A stretch of 64,000 bases of DNA from positions 1,116,001-1,180,000 of the forward strand of contig NZ_WNZW01000001.1 in assembly GCF_009725165.1 (NCBI RefSeq), read 5' to 3'. Below the pieces are notes generated by a model. That model did not search any database. It saw only the letters and a program-made list of their open reading frames with translations, and was not told where the DNA came from. The position numbers and the translations under genes are program-made. This stretch comes from Paenibacillus woosongensis (GTDB lineage: Bacteria > Bacillota > Bacilli > Paenibacillales > Paenibacillaceae). Below, one piece after another: positions 49,363 through 58,962 of the stretch; position 1 is the stretch's first letter; each line of letters begins with the position of its first letter.

Positions 49363-51645
49363 CTATTCGCCTACGTTATCCGCACAGGTCAACTTTAACC
49401 ATTTCGCTGTCCATGTATCTGCATGCAGCATCTCTTCTGGTACGCCTTCGAATATAATATGTCCGCCTTGTTTTCCTCCTCCTGGACCCAGTTCGATGAC
49501 CCAGTCGCTCGCCGCTATAAAGTCTAGATTATGTTCGATGATGATCACGGAATTACCTCTGTTTACAAGCGTTTGAAATACGTCTAGCAGTCTTCCATTA
49601 TCTTTCGTATGCAGTCCTAAGGATGGCTCGTCCAGTAAGTAGATTTGGCCTTCCTTTTGCAAGTGGCTGGCGAGTTTTAGACGTTGGATTTCTCCTCCGC
49701 TTAGCGAGCTTGTCGTCTGCCCTAGGGTCAGATACCCTAATCCTACGTCTTTTAGCGTGCTCACTCTTTTGATGATCTTGGACATTTGAAAATAGGTCAT
49801 CGCCTCATCGACCGTTAAACCTAAAATTTCTACAATATTTTTATCTTGATACCGGTATGACAGCGCCTCGTCTGAATATCTGGTACCGGCACATGCTTCA
49901 CAGGGGATGGTCACCGGATCTGCAAATGCAACGTCTGGCGTGATCACTCCTTTTCCCCCGCAGACGGGACATGCTCCTAAGGAATTAAAGCTGAATAAAC
50001 CGGCTGGTTGTCCTGTTTCCTTCGAAAATATGGAGCGGATATCATCCATGATTCCCATATAGGTAGCTAATGTCGAACGGCTAGAAACTCCTATACTGCC
50101 TTGCCCTACCATGATCGTTTCTGGATAACTTTCCGCGAACGCTTCCAGCATTAAGGAGCTTTTACCTGATCCAGATACTCCACATATAGCGACCAGGACA
50201 TTTTTAGGAATATTTACGCTTATATTTTTTAAGTTATTCTGACTTGCATTTTTTATTATAAAATGACCTTTGATATCTCTAGGGTTTTTGTTTATGTTGA
50301 GGCTGTAGTTGAGGTTGGTTGCAGCAGGAGAATTGTATAGTCCTTCTAATTTTCCTTGATAGACTACTTCTCCTCCATGTACACCTGCTCCCGGCCCCAT
50401 CTCTATAATTTCATCCGCTGCTTTGATTACGGATAGATCATGCTCAATGACGATGACCGTATTATGTTGTTCTTTTATACTTTGCAGCATCTGTATTAAC
50501 ATATCCACTTCTTCTGGATGAAGTCCTGCACTGGGTTCGTCGAATATATATGTGATATTGTTCAGACTGCTCCCTAAATGACGAGCGATTTTTACTCTTT
50601 GCGCTTCGCCGCCGGACAGAGTGCCCATTTTTCTGGAAAGGCTCAAATAACCTAATCCCATGTCCGCGAGTTGTTGGATCAATGGAATCGCTTGGAGCGC
50701 AATCGATTCCCCCATAGGGCCGCTGATGTTCTTTAGTTCCTCGAGTAATTCTGTCAGCTCTAATTGGTCGTATTCTGCTATATTTAAACCGTTTATTTTA
50801 CATTCCAGCACCTTGGGGTTCAGGCCTGAACCATGACAGGTTGGGCACATTGCATGCGTGGATACAGCCAAGACGTCATCTTGGGACACTTCTTTGAGCT
50901 TAGTGATATCCCTATTAATATAGAGCCGTGTAAATCTGGGCAATAACCCGTCCCATTCATGGGGTTGAGGACCGTTCTTCGTGTGGAACGGCGCAAAGAC
51001 TTTCTCCCCTTCCGGGGGACCATACAGCAGCAGGCGACGCTCTTCTTCGGAGTAGTCCTTAATGGGTTTATCCGGATCGAATAATCCGCCGGTCATCATC
51101 CATCTGCCTTGCCAGCCGGACGGTGATAATGGCTTAAATTTCACGGCATAATCTCGAAGCGACTTATCGTAATCGATCATCTTATTTATGTCGGGTGCAA
51201 TGACCTCCCCGAATCCGCCACATTGCGGACATCTGCCAAAGGAGCTTTGACTTGAAAAATCACTAGCAGAACCTATAGCCGGCTTTCCTATTCTGGAGAA
51301 CAAAAGTCTAATCAATGGATGGATATCCATAAAGGTTCCGACGGTTGAGCGGGAATTGCCCCCTATAGGCCTTTGTTCCACAACGACAACCGGGCTTAAG
51401 TTTTGCATCAGATCGGCTTGAGGTCTTTCATATCTTGGCATTTGATTTCTGACATAGAGGGGATAGTTCAAGGTCATTTGTCTTCTGCTTTCCGTTGCTA
51501 AGGTATCAAATACAACAGAGCTCTTGCCTGAGCCTGAAAGACCCGTAAATACGATGACTTTTTCTTTGGGTATGTTTAAATCTATATTTTTCAGATTATT
51601 TTCTTTAAGTCCTCTTAAAATAATCTCATCTTTTATTTCTGACAT
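49363..51645 (-). CDS. UvrA-like ABC protein lacking the UvrB-binding insert
   Basis: 760 residues, shorter than the ~950 of repair UvrA. Two ABC ATPase halves each have Walker A (TGLSGSGKSS; CGVSGSGKSS), an LSGG signature (LSGGEAQRVKIA; LSGGEIQRLKLA) and Walker B (IFDEPSAGLHP; LLDEPSLGLHT). Zinc-binding cysteine pairs (CPQCGG, CPTCHG, CPVCGG, CEAC) are kept. The missing length fits loss of the UvrB-interaction region, as in UvrA2/DrrC-like proteins linked to tolerance of DNA-binding drugs. AAGGGATGG precedes the ATG. It follows the Dus gene by 41 bp and may be co-transcribed. Confidence 0.9.
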   Translation of the reverse strand: MSEIKDEIILRGLKENNLKNIDLNIPKEKVIVFTGLSGSGKSSVVFDTLATESRRQMTLNYPLYVRNQMPRYERPQADLMQNLSPVVVVEQRPIGGNSRSTVGTFMDIHPLIRLLFSRIGKPAIGSASDFSSQSSFGRCPQCGGFGEVIAPDINKMIDYDKSLRDYAVKFKPLSPSGWQGRWMMTGGLFDPDKPIKDYSEEERRLLLYGPPEGEKVFAPFHTKNGPQPHEWDGLLPRFTRLYINRDITKLKEVSQDDVLAVSTHAMCPTCHGSGLNPKVLECKINGLNIAEYDQLELTELLEELKNISGPMGESIALQAIPLIQQLADMGLGYLSLSRKMGTLSGGEAQRVKIARHLGSSLNNITYIFDEPSAGLHPEEVDMLIQMLQSIKEQHNTVIVIEHDLSVIKAADEIIEMGPGAGVHGGEVVYQGKLEGLYNSPAATNLNYSLNINKNPRDIKGHFIIKNASQNNLKNISVNIPKNVLVAICGVSGSGKSSLMLEAFAESYPETIMVGQGSIGVSSRSTLATYMGIMDDIRSIFSKETGQPAGLFSFNSLGACPVCGGKGVITPDVAFADPVTIPCEACAGTRYSDEALSYRYQDKNIVEILGLTVDEAMTYFQMSKIIKRVSTLKDVGLGYLTLGQTTSSLSGGEIQRLKLASHLQKEGQIYLLDEPSLGLHTKDNGRLLDVFQTLVNRGNSVIIIEHNLDFIAASDWVIELGPGGGKQGGHIIFEGVPEEMLHADTWTAKWLKLTCADNVGE

Positions 51646-51686
51646 TTTACCATCCCTTCTATGCAGTAATTATTTCACCCATTGTC

Positions 51687-52688
51687 CTACTGATCAGGAT
51701 TCACTTCCACATTCTTTTCAAAGCTATCGAGCAGTGCACGCACTTCATCCGTTGACTTGGTGCTCATCATTTGATGCCTTAATTCACTAGCTCCGCGGAA
51801 GCCTTTGACATATACCTTGAAGAAGCGCTGAAGCCCTGACATGGCACGTGGCAGCTCTTCGATATATTGATCATGAAGATCAAGATGCAGCTTTAGAAGG
51901 TCCAGGTATTCCTTCGGGCTATGCTCTCTGGGTTCTTGTTCAAAAGCGAACGGATTGCTGAATATTCCCCGCCCAATCATAACGCCATCTACACCGTATT
52001 GCTCCGCAAGCTTTAGCCCTGTTTCACGGTCAGGAATATCTCCGTTAATGGTGAGAAGGGTATTTGGCGCCACTTCATCACGTAATGCTTTAATTTCTGG
52101 AATCAGCTCCCAATGCGCATCCACTTGGCTCATTTCCTTTCTTGTTCGCAAGTGAATAGAAAGGTTCGCAATATCCTGTTTTAATATATGTGTTAGCCAC
52201 CCCTGCCACTCGTCGATCTCCTCGTACCCAAGTCTTGTTTTTACACTTACAGGCAGTCCCCCCGCTTTGGCGGCTTGGATAATTTCTGCTGCAACATCTG
52301 GGCGAAGAATAAGGCCGCTCCCCTTTCCTCTCGATGCCACATTGGGAACAGGGCAGCCCATATTGATATCTATTCCTTTAAACCCCATCTCTGCCATCCC
52401 GATACTCATTTGCCGGAAATAGTCGGGCTTATCTCCCCAAATATGGGCGACAATAGGTTGTTCATCTTCTGTAAACATCAAACGTCCACGCACACTTTTG
52501 TGCCCATCGGGGTGACAGTAACTCTCCGTGTTTGTAAACTCTGTAAAAAAAACATCAGGTCTGCCTGCTTTGCTCACCACATGACGAAACACAACATCGG
52601 TCACATCTTCCATTGGAGCAAGTACAAAAAAGGGCCGTGGCAGATCACTCCAAAAATTGTTCATCAAATCAAACTCAAATCCTTTCAT
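51687..52688 (-). CDS. dus: tRNA-dihydrouridine synthase
   Basis: 333 residues, FMN-dependent TIM barrel. Reduces specific uridines in t[16 protein letters not shown] at the N-terminus, catalytic C112 in [20 protein letters not shown], and [13 protein letters not shown] near the end are typical. The family subtype (DusA/B/C) is not assigned. The start is preceded by no perfect ribosome site, and the upstream small frame (52675-52866) overlaps it by 14 bp. UvrA-like gene follows 41 bp after. Confidence 0.9.
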   Translation of the reverse strand: MKGFEFDLMNNFWSDLPRPFFVLAPMEDVTDVVFRHVVSKAGRPDVFFTEFTNTESYCHPDGHKSVRGRLMFTEDEQPIVAHIWGDKPDYFRQMSIGMAEMGFKGIDINMGCPVPNVASRGKGSGLILRPDVAAEIIQAAKAGGLPVSVKTRLGYEEIDEWQGWLTHILKQDIANLSIHLRTRKEMSQVDAHWELIPEIKALRDEVAPNTLLTINGDIPDRETGLKLAEQYGVDGVMIGRGIFSNPFAFEQEPREHSPKEYLDLLKLHLDLHDQYIEELPRAMSGLQRFFKVYVKGFRGASELRHQMMSTKSTDEVRALLDSFEKNVEVNPDQ

Positions 52689-52866
52689 TATATAGAAACG
52701 ACATCAAACTCTCGTTCATTATTCTTAAGTCAACTGCTCCACATCTTTTACACTTATAACATGCCTCATCACTTATGATCAACCAGAAGTGCTTAGGGAT
52801 ATTACAAATGAAAAAAATTTGCTGGATGCCGGCGGATTGTTTCTTATGGAATGTATTTTTTAACAT
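52675..52866 (-). CDS. Possible small zinc-ribbon protein overlapping dus
   Basis: 63 codons, ATG start, no clear ribosome site. It contains [13 protein letters not shown], a CxxCxxC cluster that could bind zinc. Its stop overlaps the dus start, which could mean translational coupling or just chance. I recognise no family. Confidence 0.25.
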   Translation of the reverse strand: MLKNTFHKKQSAGIQQIFFICNIPKHFWLIISDEACYKCKRCGAVDLRIMNESLMSFLYNERI

Positions 52867-52999
52867 TGACTCGATCTCAACTTATCGTTTATAGTACCTA
52901 CGTGCTTCAATGCGAAAAAGCCTAAAAGCATAAAAGTAAAGGACGGATGGGGACACATGTCTTCAACCGCTAACCTCATATATAAGGAGCTCCAGCATT
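52689..52999. other. Gap between dus and nhaC
   Basis: 311 bp that contain the doubtful small frame and the leader of the NhaC gene. No riboswitch core or terminator is recognised. Confidence 0.4.
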
Positions 53000-54376
53000 A
53001 TGGAACGACAGCTTAGTTTTTTACAAAGTATGATTCTTATCGTTTTCATTCTTGCATTTCTGTTTATTTCGATCTTTATATTCAAGGCAGAGCCTCATAT
53101 CCCGCTTCTGGGCGCAACGATCGGCACTGCCGCCATTTTACACTTATACGGGGTTTCTTGGAGGAAGCTTGAATCCTCTATCATTCAAGGCATACAATCC
53201 GCTATTATGCCGATCTTGATTCTTTCGCTTATTGGAATATTAATTGCCGTTTGGATGATGAGTGGAACCGTGCCGACCATACTGTATTATGGACTGGATT
53301 ATATTGAACCGCATTATTTTGCAGTGAGCGCGTTATATGTCACCATCATTGTATCGATGTTCACCGGCAGCTCGTTCACCACAGTCAGCACGGTCGGTGT
53401 GGCCTTGATGGGCATTGCCATGACAACGGGAATTTCACTACCCCTGGCAGCGGGGGCCATTGTCTCAGGCGCCTGTTTTGGGGATAAAATGTCTCCGCTG
53501 TCCGATACGACGAATTTTGCACCTGCAGTGGCCGGCATCTCATTATTTACACATATTCGTAATATGATGTATACAACGGTGCCCGCGTTAATTATCACAA
53601 CGATATTATTTCTTCTGATCCCGACAACCGGGTCTATGGATTTGAGCTCTATTCAGTCCATCAAGGAATCATTGCAAAATGGGTTTCATCTTCACTGGTT
53701 AACGCTGCTGTCACCCCTTGCGGTCATTGCATGTTCCGCAAGGCGTATACCGATCCTTCCCACATTAATAGTAGGCATTGTTACTGGACTTTTGATAACG
53801 GCATTTGTTCAACAGCAAGCCTCAATAGGCAGCTGGTTCAATGTGATGCAGGGCGGTTACAAGAATGCCATCGTGAATGAGACTATAGCTGAGATCGTGA
53901 ACCGAGGCGGCCTGCAATCGATGATGTGGTCGGTGTCCCTGATCCTGATTGCTTTATCATTAGGCGGATTGCTGCAGCACTGTGGAGTCATCGAAGCCTT
54001 GTTCCGTAAATGGATTGAGCCGCTAAAACGGCGCAGCAGCATTGTTCTTATGACCGGCGCATCATCGATCGCCGTTAACGGCATGACAGGGGAGCAGTAT
54101 TTATCTATTCTGCTGCCGGGCCAAATGTTTAAGGATGAGTATACCCGTAGACAAATTCCGGCCAAAACCCTGTCACGAACCTTGGAGGATTGCGGAACAC
54201 TCGTCAACCCTCTGATTCCATGGGGCGTCAGCGGAGCTTTTTTCGCTGCGACCCTTGGAGTTCCGGTGCTTGAATATGCCCCATTCGCTGCATTCTTGTG
54301 GTTAAGTCCGATATTCACTTTCGGCTTTGCCTTGATTCCGCAATTACAGCGGAACTCGCTGGGTGAAAGTAAGTGA
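53000..54376 (+). CDS. NhaC-family Na+/H+ antiporter
   Basis: 458 residues with about eleven hydrophobic segments. MFTGSSFTTVSTVGVALMGI, SGACFGDKMSPLSDTTNFAP and LEDCGTLVNPLIPWGVSGAF are conserved in NhaC-type antiporters. Expected to exchange sodium (or an organic anion such as malate/lactate in some relatives) for protons at the membrane. AAGGAG lies 10 bp before the ATG. It stands alone; a gene fragment follows its stop. Confidence 0.9.
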   Translation: MERQLSFLQSMILIVFILAFLFISIFIFKAEPHIPLLGATIGTAAILHLYGVSWRKLESSIIQGIQSAIMPILILSLIGILIAVWMMSGTVPTILYYGLDYIEPHYFAVSALYVTIIVSMFTGSSFTTVSTVGVALMGIAMTTGISLPLAAGAIVSGACFGDKMSPLSDTTNFAPAVAGISLFTHIRNMMYTTVPALIITTILFLLIPTTGSMDLSSIQSIKESLQNGFHLHWLTLLSPLAVIACSARRIPILPTLIVGIVTGLLITAFVQQQASIGSWFNVMQGGYKNAIVNETIAEIVNRGGLQSMMWSVSLILIALSLGGLLQHCGVIEALFRKWIEPLKRRSSIVLMTGASSIAVNGMTGEQYLSILLPGQMFKDEYTRRQIPAKTLSRTLEDCGTLVNPLIPWGVSGAFFAATLGVPVLEYAPFAAFLWLSPIFTFGFALIPQLQRNSLGESK

Positions 54377-54399
54377 TACCAATCCCTTTCTCCCGCCTA

Positions 54400-54483
54400 G
54401 GATGCTGGAAATTCAATCGTGACGCAGATAAGTTCCTTGATCAAGTACTTCCAATAAAACTGCCCCCTGCTGGAGCAGAGTAA
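54400..54483 (+). pseudogene. Remnant of a PhnB/VOC gene 3' end
   Basis: Reads GCWKFNRDADKFLDQV in frame, then diverges to a stop. This matches the last residues of the VOC protein at 58397-58864 (VCWKFNRDADKFLDQV), and the DNA is nearly identical over about 45 bp. It is a partial copy lacking the rest of the gene, on the opposite strand. Confidence 0.75.
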
Positions 54484-54526
54484 AAAGAAAGAGGGTGCTT
54501 TAATCACAAGCCCCTCCTTCTTTTTA
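54482..54526. terminator. Bidirectional terminator
   Basis: AAAAAGAA.GAGGG and CCCTC.TTCTTTTT form a long stem with a loop of about 15 nt. It serves the convergent NhaC and membrane sensor-like genes. Confidence 0.8.
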
Positions 54527-54574
54527 CTGATTTAATTGTCCTTCTGTTCAGGTATTCATTCCACAATACCTGAT

Positions 54575-55372
54575 TTAAAGCTCTCTATAAGCTGGCTGCA
54601 TGAACTCCGGAGTGGATTGCTCCACCGGAGGTTCAACATATGGCGACTGAACTGACACTTGTGTTTGATCTTGCAATGGCATTGTCGGCCGTGCTTGCTG
54701 ATAGGGCTCATCTACAAACATGATTCTGCGCTGAATTTGCATGAGCCCATTCACGACGCGAAGCGCGATCCAAAAAAGTACAACTCCTACGCCTACGTAA
54801 AACATATATTGCTGATTATAGGTCCAATCGATATGGAAATAACTGAACAAACTATGTTCCAAAATATCCAGCTGCATTTCATTCATCAAAATGATATGCA
54901 CGACGGGAAGGGCAATAAATCCAAGTCCTAGTGAAATCACAGTTACCATAATAACAAAGAATACAATGCCTGTTACAAATCTCATGATTACGAGCAGCAG
55001 ATTTCGAATAAATAGCCCACCGTCAAAAGCTCTCACCATTCGCATAAACCAGTTCTGCCCGGCATTAGACTGTGGACTATAGTTATACGAAGCAGGAGGA
55101 GCCGGTAAACCTAAAATTTGTCTAATCATGCTTTGTTCAAATTTCACAATCCCATCCAACAGCTTAACTACTCCAAAAAACAAAGGTATCCCGATAAATA
55201 TTGGAGTTAAAGCGATTGAAAGAGCGAGCCCCGTTATCGCTACTGTTAAATAGATAATTCCTAACGGGAGAGAGAGCAATAAATAGAGGATCGTTGCATA
55301 GGTTTTTGGATTAAAAAGCACCCAATTTACTTTACCTGTCGGCATTTTGGCATTCACTTCGGTTGCCTTCAT
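54575..55372 (-). CDS. Membrane protein with sensor-like domain
   Basis: About 265 residues with four or more hydrophobic segments. The N-terminal half (YATILYLLLSLPLGIIYLTV, then GIPLFFGVVKLLDGIVKFEQSM) resembles the putative sensor domain PF13796, usually found ahead of histidine kinases; here no kinase is fused or adjacent. The C-terminal ~45 residues are Pro/Gln-rich. Start ATG 55372 has AAAGGAAG 10 bp upstream and is preferred to GTG at 55381. Function is unknown. Confidence 0.75.
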   Translation of the reverse strand: MKATEVNAKMPTGKVNWVLFNPKTYATILYLLLSLPLGIIYLTVAITGLALSIALTPIFIGIPLFFGVVKLLDGIVKFEQSMIRQILGLPAPPASYNYSPQSNAGQNWFMRMVRAFDGGLFIRNLLLVIMRFVTGIVFFVIMVTVISLGLGFIALPVVHIILMNEMQLDILEHSLFSYFHIDWTYNQQYMFYVGVGVVLFWIALRVVNGLMQIQRRIMFVDEPYQQARPTMPLQDQTQVSVQSPYVEPPVEQSTPEFMQPAYREL

Positions 55373-55699
55373 ATCAAACACTTCCTTTGATTCATAAGTT
55401 CACGTTCTAAGTTATGAATCCTATTATAACCGCCTTATCCGGCTGTCATAACCGTCTTAGGGAGTGTCTGAACCCCGCCTTTAGCCTAGGATCTAATTGT
55501 AAGAGGCCTGCCCGCGCTTTAAATCTTCGGCTTGGCCATCAAGTAGTATCGAAATCATTTCCTTAATCGGACTTACAATGATCATGAAATCTCATGTTAT
55601 CAAATCTGGACAATTTCAGAAGCAGTCTTTTAATAATTCGAAAAGGTGCAGTCAAATCGCTCGGACCGACTGTACCTCTTCCTTTATTTTGGAAATTTT
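55373..55699. other. Gap with a terminator
   Basis: 327 bp between minus-strand genes. It holds the terminator at 55640-55677 and a 30-codon minus-strand frame (MIIVSPIKEM..., near 55500-55590) that may be a gene remnant but has no ribosome site. Confidence 0.4.
55640..55677 (-). terminator. Terminator of SnoaL-like gene
   Basis: AGGTACAGTC and GACTGCACCT pair with one mismatch around a 14-nt loop on the minus strand, followed by TTTT. Confidence 0.75.
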
Positions 55700-56080
55700 T
55701 TAAGGGTTCTCGTAGTTTTTCAACGGCATTCCTACATACTCTCGGAAGGAACGGATCCGATCCTCTTCGAACTCGAAGACGATGGAAAGCTCATTGTGGT
55801 GAGGTCTGCCGTTCAGCAATCCTTCTGCGCGAAAAACGACCATTCCGTAGCTCTCATTCTCCAGCTCGATCAGCGGAGTGAGGCGCATCTGAAATAAGGA
55901 TCGCTCAAGCCTGATTAACTCCTCGAACCGTTCGCCTCCTTGCTGCTTCTGATTCCACCCTTCCAGCGGGAGCGGAACGAAGAAATGAAAATCGTCCGTC
56001 ACCTTTTTAAGGAAATCAGCCGTATGCCCAGTTTCTAAAGCACGCCGAAAAGCATCAAACGCTTCGTGGTTAGTTGTCAT
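55700..56080 (-). CDS. SnoaL/NTF2-like small protein
   Basis: 126 residues. A single alpha+beta domain: FDAFRRALETGHTADFLKKV, FHFFVPLPLEGW and FEEDRIRSFREYVGMP fit the SnoaL/NTF2-like fold, whose members are hydrolases, isomerases or binding proteins. The start is ATG 56080 (MTTNHE) with GGGAGG upstream; the frame extends to 56185 without a ribosome site. It lies 52 bp after the DinB-like gene and is likely co-transcribed. Confidence 0.75.
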   Translation of the reverse strand: MTTNHEAFDAFRRALETGHTADFLKKVTDDFHFFVPLPLEGWNQKQQGGERFEELIRLERSLFQMRLTPLIELENESYGMVVFRAEGLLNGRPHHNELSIVFEFEEDRIRSFREYVGMPLKNYENP

Positions 56081-56132
56081 GATAACAGGCCTCCCAATTT
56101 TTTTCTGCTTTATGCACCCGAGTGCAGAGTCT

Positions 56133-56597
56133 TCATTTGATGAGCTTGAGCTGGCTTGATATAACTCCAAGGTGAAGCGCTTCATGAATCAATGCGAAAT
56201 TAAATAATTCGCCGGCTGTAACGAATTGGAACGGCCCCATTTCAAACGGCGATATCAGCCTCTGTTCGAGCATTTCGGATGTCAGTTCTGAAAAACGGGA
56301 AAGCTGCTCTGTTAACATTGCGATCAATTCGTCCTTCGTTGGAGGTGTTAACGTCCAATTCGAAGGTTTTGTTCCGGAGTTGAACAGTATCTCGTATTGA
56401 GCCGGAATGGCCGATTGCGAACTGAAGCTAAGCGAAGCGAATTTATCCAACCAATAAACCATATGACCGACATTCCAGCGAACCGTATTGTGGAAGCCCT
56501 CCGGCTGGATATCCATCTGTGACTCCGATACGTCCTGAAGCTGGCCGATGACGATCTGACGCAGCACTTTCCCCGTATTGATAATGGATTGTGTCAT
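56133..56597 (-). CDS. DinB-family protein
   Basis: 154 residues, four-helix bundle. VRWNVGHMVYWLDKF and LIHEALHLGVI supply the histidines expected for metal binding in the DinB/YfiT superfamily, which includes thiol transferases of bacillithiol type. GAGGAGG precedes the ATG. It is divergent from the LysR gene and upstream of the SnoaL-like gene. A second DinB-like protein is at 63490-63999. Confidence 0.82.
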   Translation of the reverse strand: MTQSIINTGKVLRQIVIGQLQDVSESQMDIQPEGFHNTVRWNVGHMVYWLDKFASLSFSSQSAIPAQYEILFNSGTKPSNWTLTPPTKDELIAMLTEQLSRFSELTSEMLEQRLISPFEMGPFQFVTAGELFNFALIHEALHLGVISSQLKLIK

Positions 56598-56786
56598 TCT
56601 TGAATCCTCCTCATATTTGATTTGTTCTTTTCATACCCAAATCTTACCTTTAGACACTTCATGCAACAATCACGAGATTCCGATATAATTGATCGGTTTG
56701 AGTAATGATAAATTAGAAATTGTTGGAATTGTGGCTGGTTGTTATAATGATTGAGTGAGATCGATAATCGAAAGGGGCATCGAGCG

Positions 56787-57698
56787 TTGGAACTGCGACA
56801 GCTTGAATACTTTGCTGCGATTTGTAAGGAGATGCACTTCTCCAGGGCGGCCGAAAATCTTTGTACCACACAGTCGAATCTGAGTCAGCAGATCAAGTTT
56901 TTGGAGAGCGAGCTTGGGCTCCCACTATTCGATCGTATCGGAAAGCGGATTGCGTTAACCGATGCAGGAAAAATCCTGCTTGAGCATAGTCAGAGCATCT
57001 TTGAACACGTTGATTATGCGAAAAGAGCAATATCGGATCTAAAGAAGATGGAAGGCGGTATGCTGGATATCGGCATTTTGCCGGGAGACGGGGATTTGCT
57101 GTTTGACGCTTTACTTATCGATTTCCATAAAAATTATCCTAAGCTATCGATAAGCGTAACGGAGACCATGGATGTCTACGAACAGGTTCTTAACGGCATA
57201 AGAGATCTCGGAGTTACTACGGTGCCAGTTAAGCCTGATGAGCGCATTTCAATTATTCCCTTGTTTCACGAGGAATTTGCCTTGGCGATCCGATCGGATC
57301 ACCCTCTTGCGAAGTCAAAGACGATTCCGTTCGATCAGCTGCAGCAGCTAAGGATGGTCATGTTCGGGGCTGAACATCAGATGACGAAGGTCATTCAATC
57401 GTACTGTCATGAGAGAGGAATTGTAATTGACACGCCGATTGTAACTTCAACCTTATCGACGCTTCTGTCTCTGGTCAATCAAGGAATAGGAGCTTCTATT
57501 CTTCCCCGAATGCTGCTAGATTATATGAACCCAGAGAATATCGTTGCCGTAAAGCTGCTTAATCCTACACCTAGTCAAGACATATGTATCATATATCGTA
57601 CGGACAAATTCATGGGGCAGGCAGCGAAGTTATTTATTCAAGAATTGCAGTCTTTCCTTCAGAGCGTTATGAATCATACCGGTCGCTCGTTAGGTTAA
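56787..57698 (+). CDS. LysR-family transcriptional regulator (CynR/CbbR type)
   Basis: 303 residues. The winged helix-turn-helix (MELRQLEYFAAICKE, FSRAAENLCTTQSNLSQQI) is followed by an effector-binding domain with EFALAIRSDHPLA. The TTG at 56787 is chosen because GAAAGGGG lies 9 bp upstream and family members start with MELRQL; the frame is open upstream to 56751. It is divergent from the DinB and SnoaL genes, which are its likely targets. Confidence 0.9.
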   Translation: MELRQLEYFAAICKEMHFSRAAENLCTTQSNLSQQIKFLESELGLPLFDRIGKRIALTDAGKILLEHSQSIFEHVDYAKRAISDLKKMEGGMLDIGILPGDGDLLFDALLIDFHKNYPKLSISVTETMDVYEQVLNGIRDLGVTTVPVKPDERISIIPLFHEEFALAIRSDHPLAKSKTIPFDQLQQLRMVMFGAEHQMTKVIQSYCHERGIVIDTPIVTSTLSTLLSLVNQGIGASILPRMLLDYMNPENIVAVKLLNPTPSQDICIIYRTDKFMGQAAKLFIQELQSFLQSVMNHTGRSLG

Positions 57699-57756
57699 AA
57701 TGCACCGCCTTATTGCGGTCATAGTTAAATTCATGAAGCAACATTAATTCAACAAA

Positions 57757-57781
57757 AAAGAGGGGTTCTCCACCCCTCTTT
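57757..57781. terminator. Bidirectional terminator
   Basis: AAAGAGGGG and CCCCTCTTT form a 9-bp stem with a 7-nt loop between convergent genes; the minus strand has a T6 run after it, so it is stronger for YdeI. Confidence 0.8.
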
Positions 57782-57837
57782 GCTATTTCCGCCAATACAT
57801 CTCCGATTTATAAAACCGTTGTTAGCCCCAAATCATC

Positions 57838-58407
57838 TTAATAACCCATTAGACGTCCATTATCATTCCATTGACCATACATTTTGTTGTCTCTCGTGTT
57901 TGTTATAAATTTGTCTAGTCTGCTCCTGAATAACTCTGGCTGATTCCTAACACTTTGAATCGTGTCGATCCGAACCCTTCTATATAGGTCCGGAAATGTC
58001 ATGAAATGATCGTATACTTGCTTTTCCTCCGTTAGCCTGTGCATGATATCTTCATCAATTCTAAAAGAATGGTGATCCAGATCGGGAAGAATCCTTCTTC
58101 CTTCGTCTGTCATTAAGCCGAGCTTTTCGAGGCGACGAGCACGTTCCTTATTTAATTCAGTCCATGAACTTTTTTTACTTCTAGGAGACAGCCTCTGAGC
58201 CGTCCCCGTTTCGGAAATTTTCTTCTTAACTCCATCGATCCATCCAAAGCACAACGCTTCCTCGACCGCGTCCACATAGAACATTCGATCAAAGGTCTGC
58301 GTCATTCGAACCAAGACCCAGCAAGACTTTTCAGTCTTTCCATTTTCCTGCAGCCAAATCCTAAGCTCTTCTCTCGATGTTGCCAGAATCAGATTTTCAA
58401 TTACCAT
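57838..58407 (-). CDS. YdeI/OmpD-associated family protein
   Basis: 189 residues. The N-terminal domain has ELRIWLQENGKTEKSCWVL and EALCFGWIDGVKKKI, followed by TAQRLSPRSKKSSWTELNKERARRLE, the hallmark of YdeI/OmpD-associated proteins (bacteriocin-resistance annotations are weakly based). Biochemical role is unknown. It overlaps the end of the upstream VOC gene by 11 bp, so the two are translationally coupled and co-regulated. Confidence 0.85.
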   Translation of the reverse strand: MVIENLILATSREELRIWLQENGKTEKSCWVLVRMTQTFDRMFYVDAVEEALCFGWIDGVKKKISETGTAQRLSPRSKKSSWTELNKERARRLEKLGLMTDEGRRILPDLDHHSFRIDEDIMHRLTEEKQVYDHFMTFPDLYRRVRIDTIQSVRNQPELFRSRLDKFITNTRDNKMYGQWNDNGRLMGY

Positions 58408-58864
58408 GGTTGGAAATCACTTGGTCAAGGAACTTATCCGCGTCACGATTAAATTTCCAGCAGACTCCGAACTTATCCACCAACATGCCAAAGCATGAAG
58501 ACCAAGGGGTATGAGATAACGGCATGATCACATAACCGCCAACAGATAAATGCGTAAAGTACTCTTCTAATTCTTGTTTATTTTCGTTGACTAAACTAAT
58601 CCATACATTGTTTCCCTTCATCAGTTCACCGGTTACGTTCTTCATGGAAGGCAGCAGATCCGACATCATGATCTTCCCATCCGCGAATTCGATGGAAGAC
58701 TCCATGATCATATTCAGCTCATTTTCTGGCAGCGGATAGTTCGGATCTTGCGGGAAATCCTTAAACTTTACTTTTTTCACTTCAGTTGCATGTAATGCCT
58801 CCGAATAAAATGCAATCGCTTGTTCTGCAACACCATCAAAGTTCAAATAGGCAATAGCTGACAT
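58397..58864 (-). CDS. PhnB-like VOC (glyoxalase fold) protein
   Basis: 155 residues. AIAYLNFDGVAEQAIAFYSEAL at the start, IMMSDLLPS in the middle and CFGMLVDKFGVCWKFN at the end fit the PhnB branch of the vicinal-oxygen-chelate superfamily. Enzymatic role is unknown. ATG 58864 has AAGGAGG at normal spacing (a TTG lies just before it). It is divergent from the WYL regulator at 58963, which is probably its controller. A 45-bp fragment of its 3' end is duplicated at 54400. Confidence 0.85.
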   Translation of the reverse strand: MSAIAYLNFDGVAEQAIAFYSEALHATEVKKVKFKDFPQDPNYPLPENELNMIMESSIEFADGKIMMSDLLPSMKNVTGELMKGNNVWISLVNENKQELEEYFTHLSVGGYVIMPLSHTPWSSCFGMLVDKFGVCWKFNRDADKFLDQVISNHGN

Positions 58865-58962
58865 CAAGCAAAACCTCCTTCTTGAGATACCTGTAGTATA
58901 ATAAATAATAGGTGACAGCTTAGCGTCACCATTCCGAAAATTAACTAAAAAAGAGGTCTACC

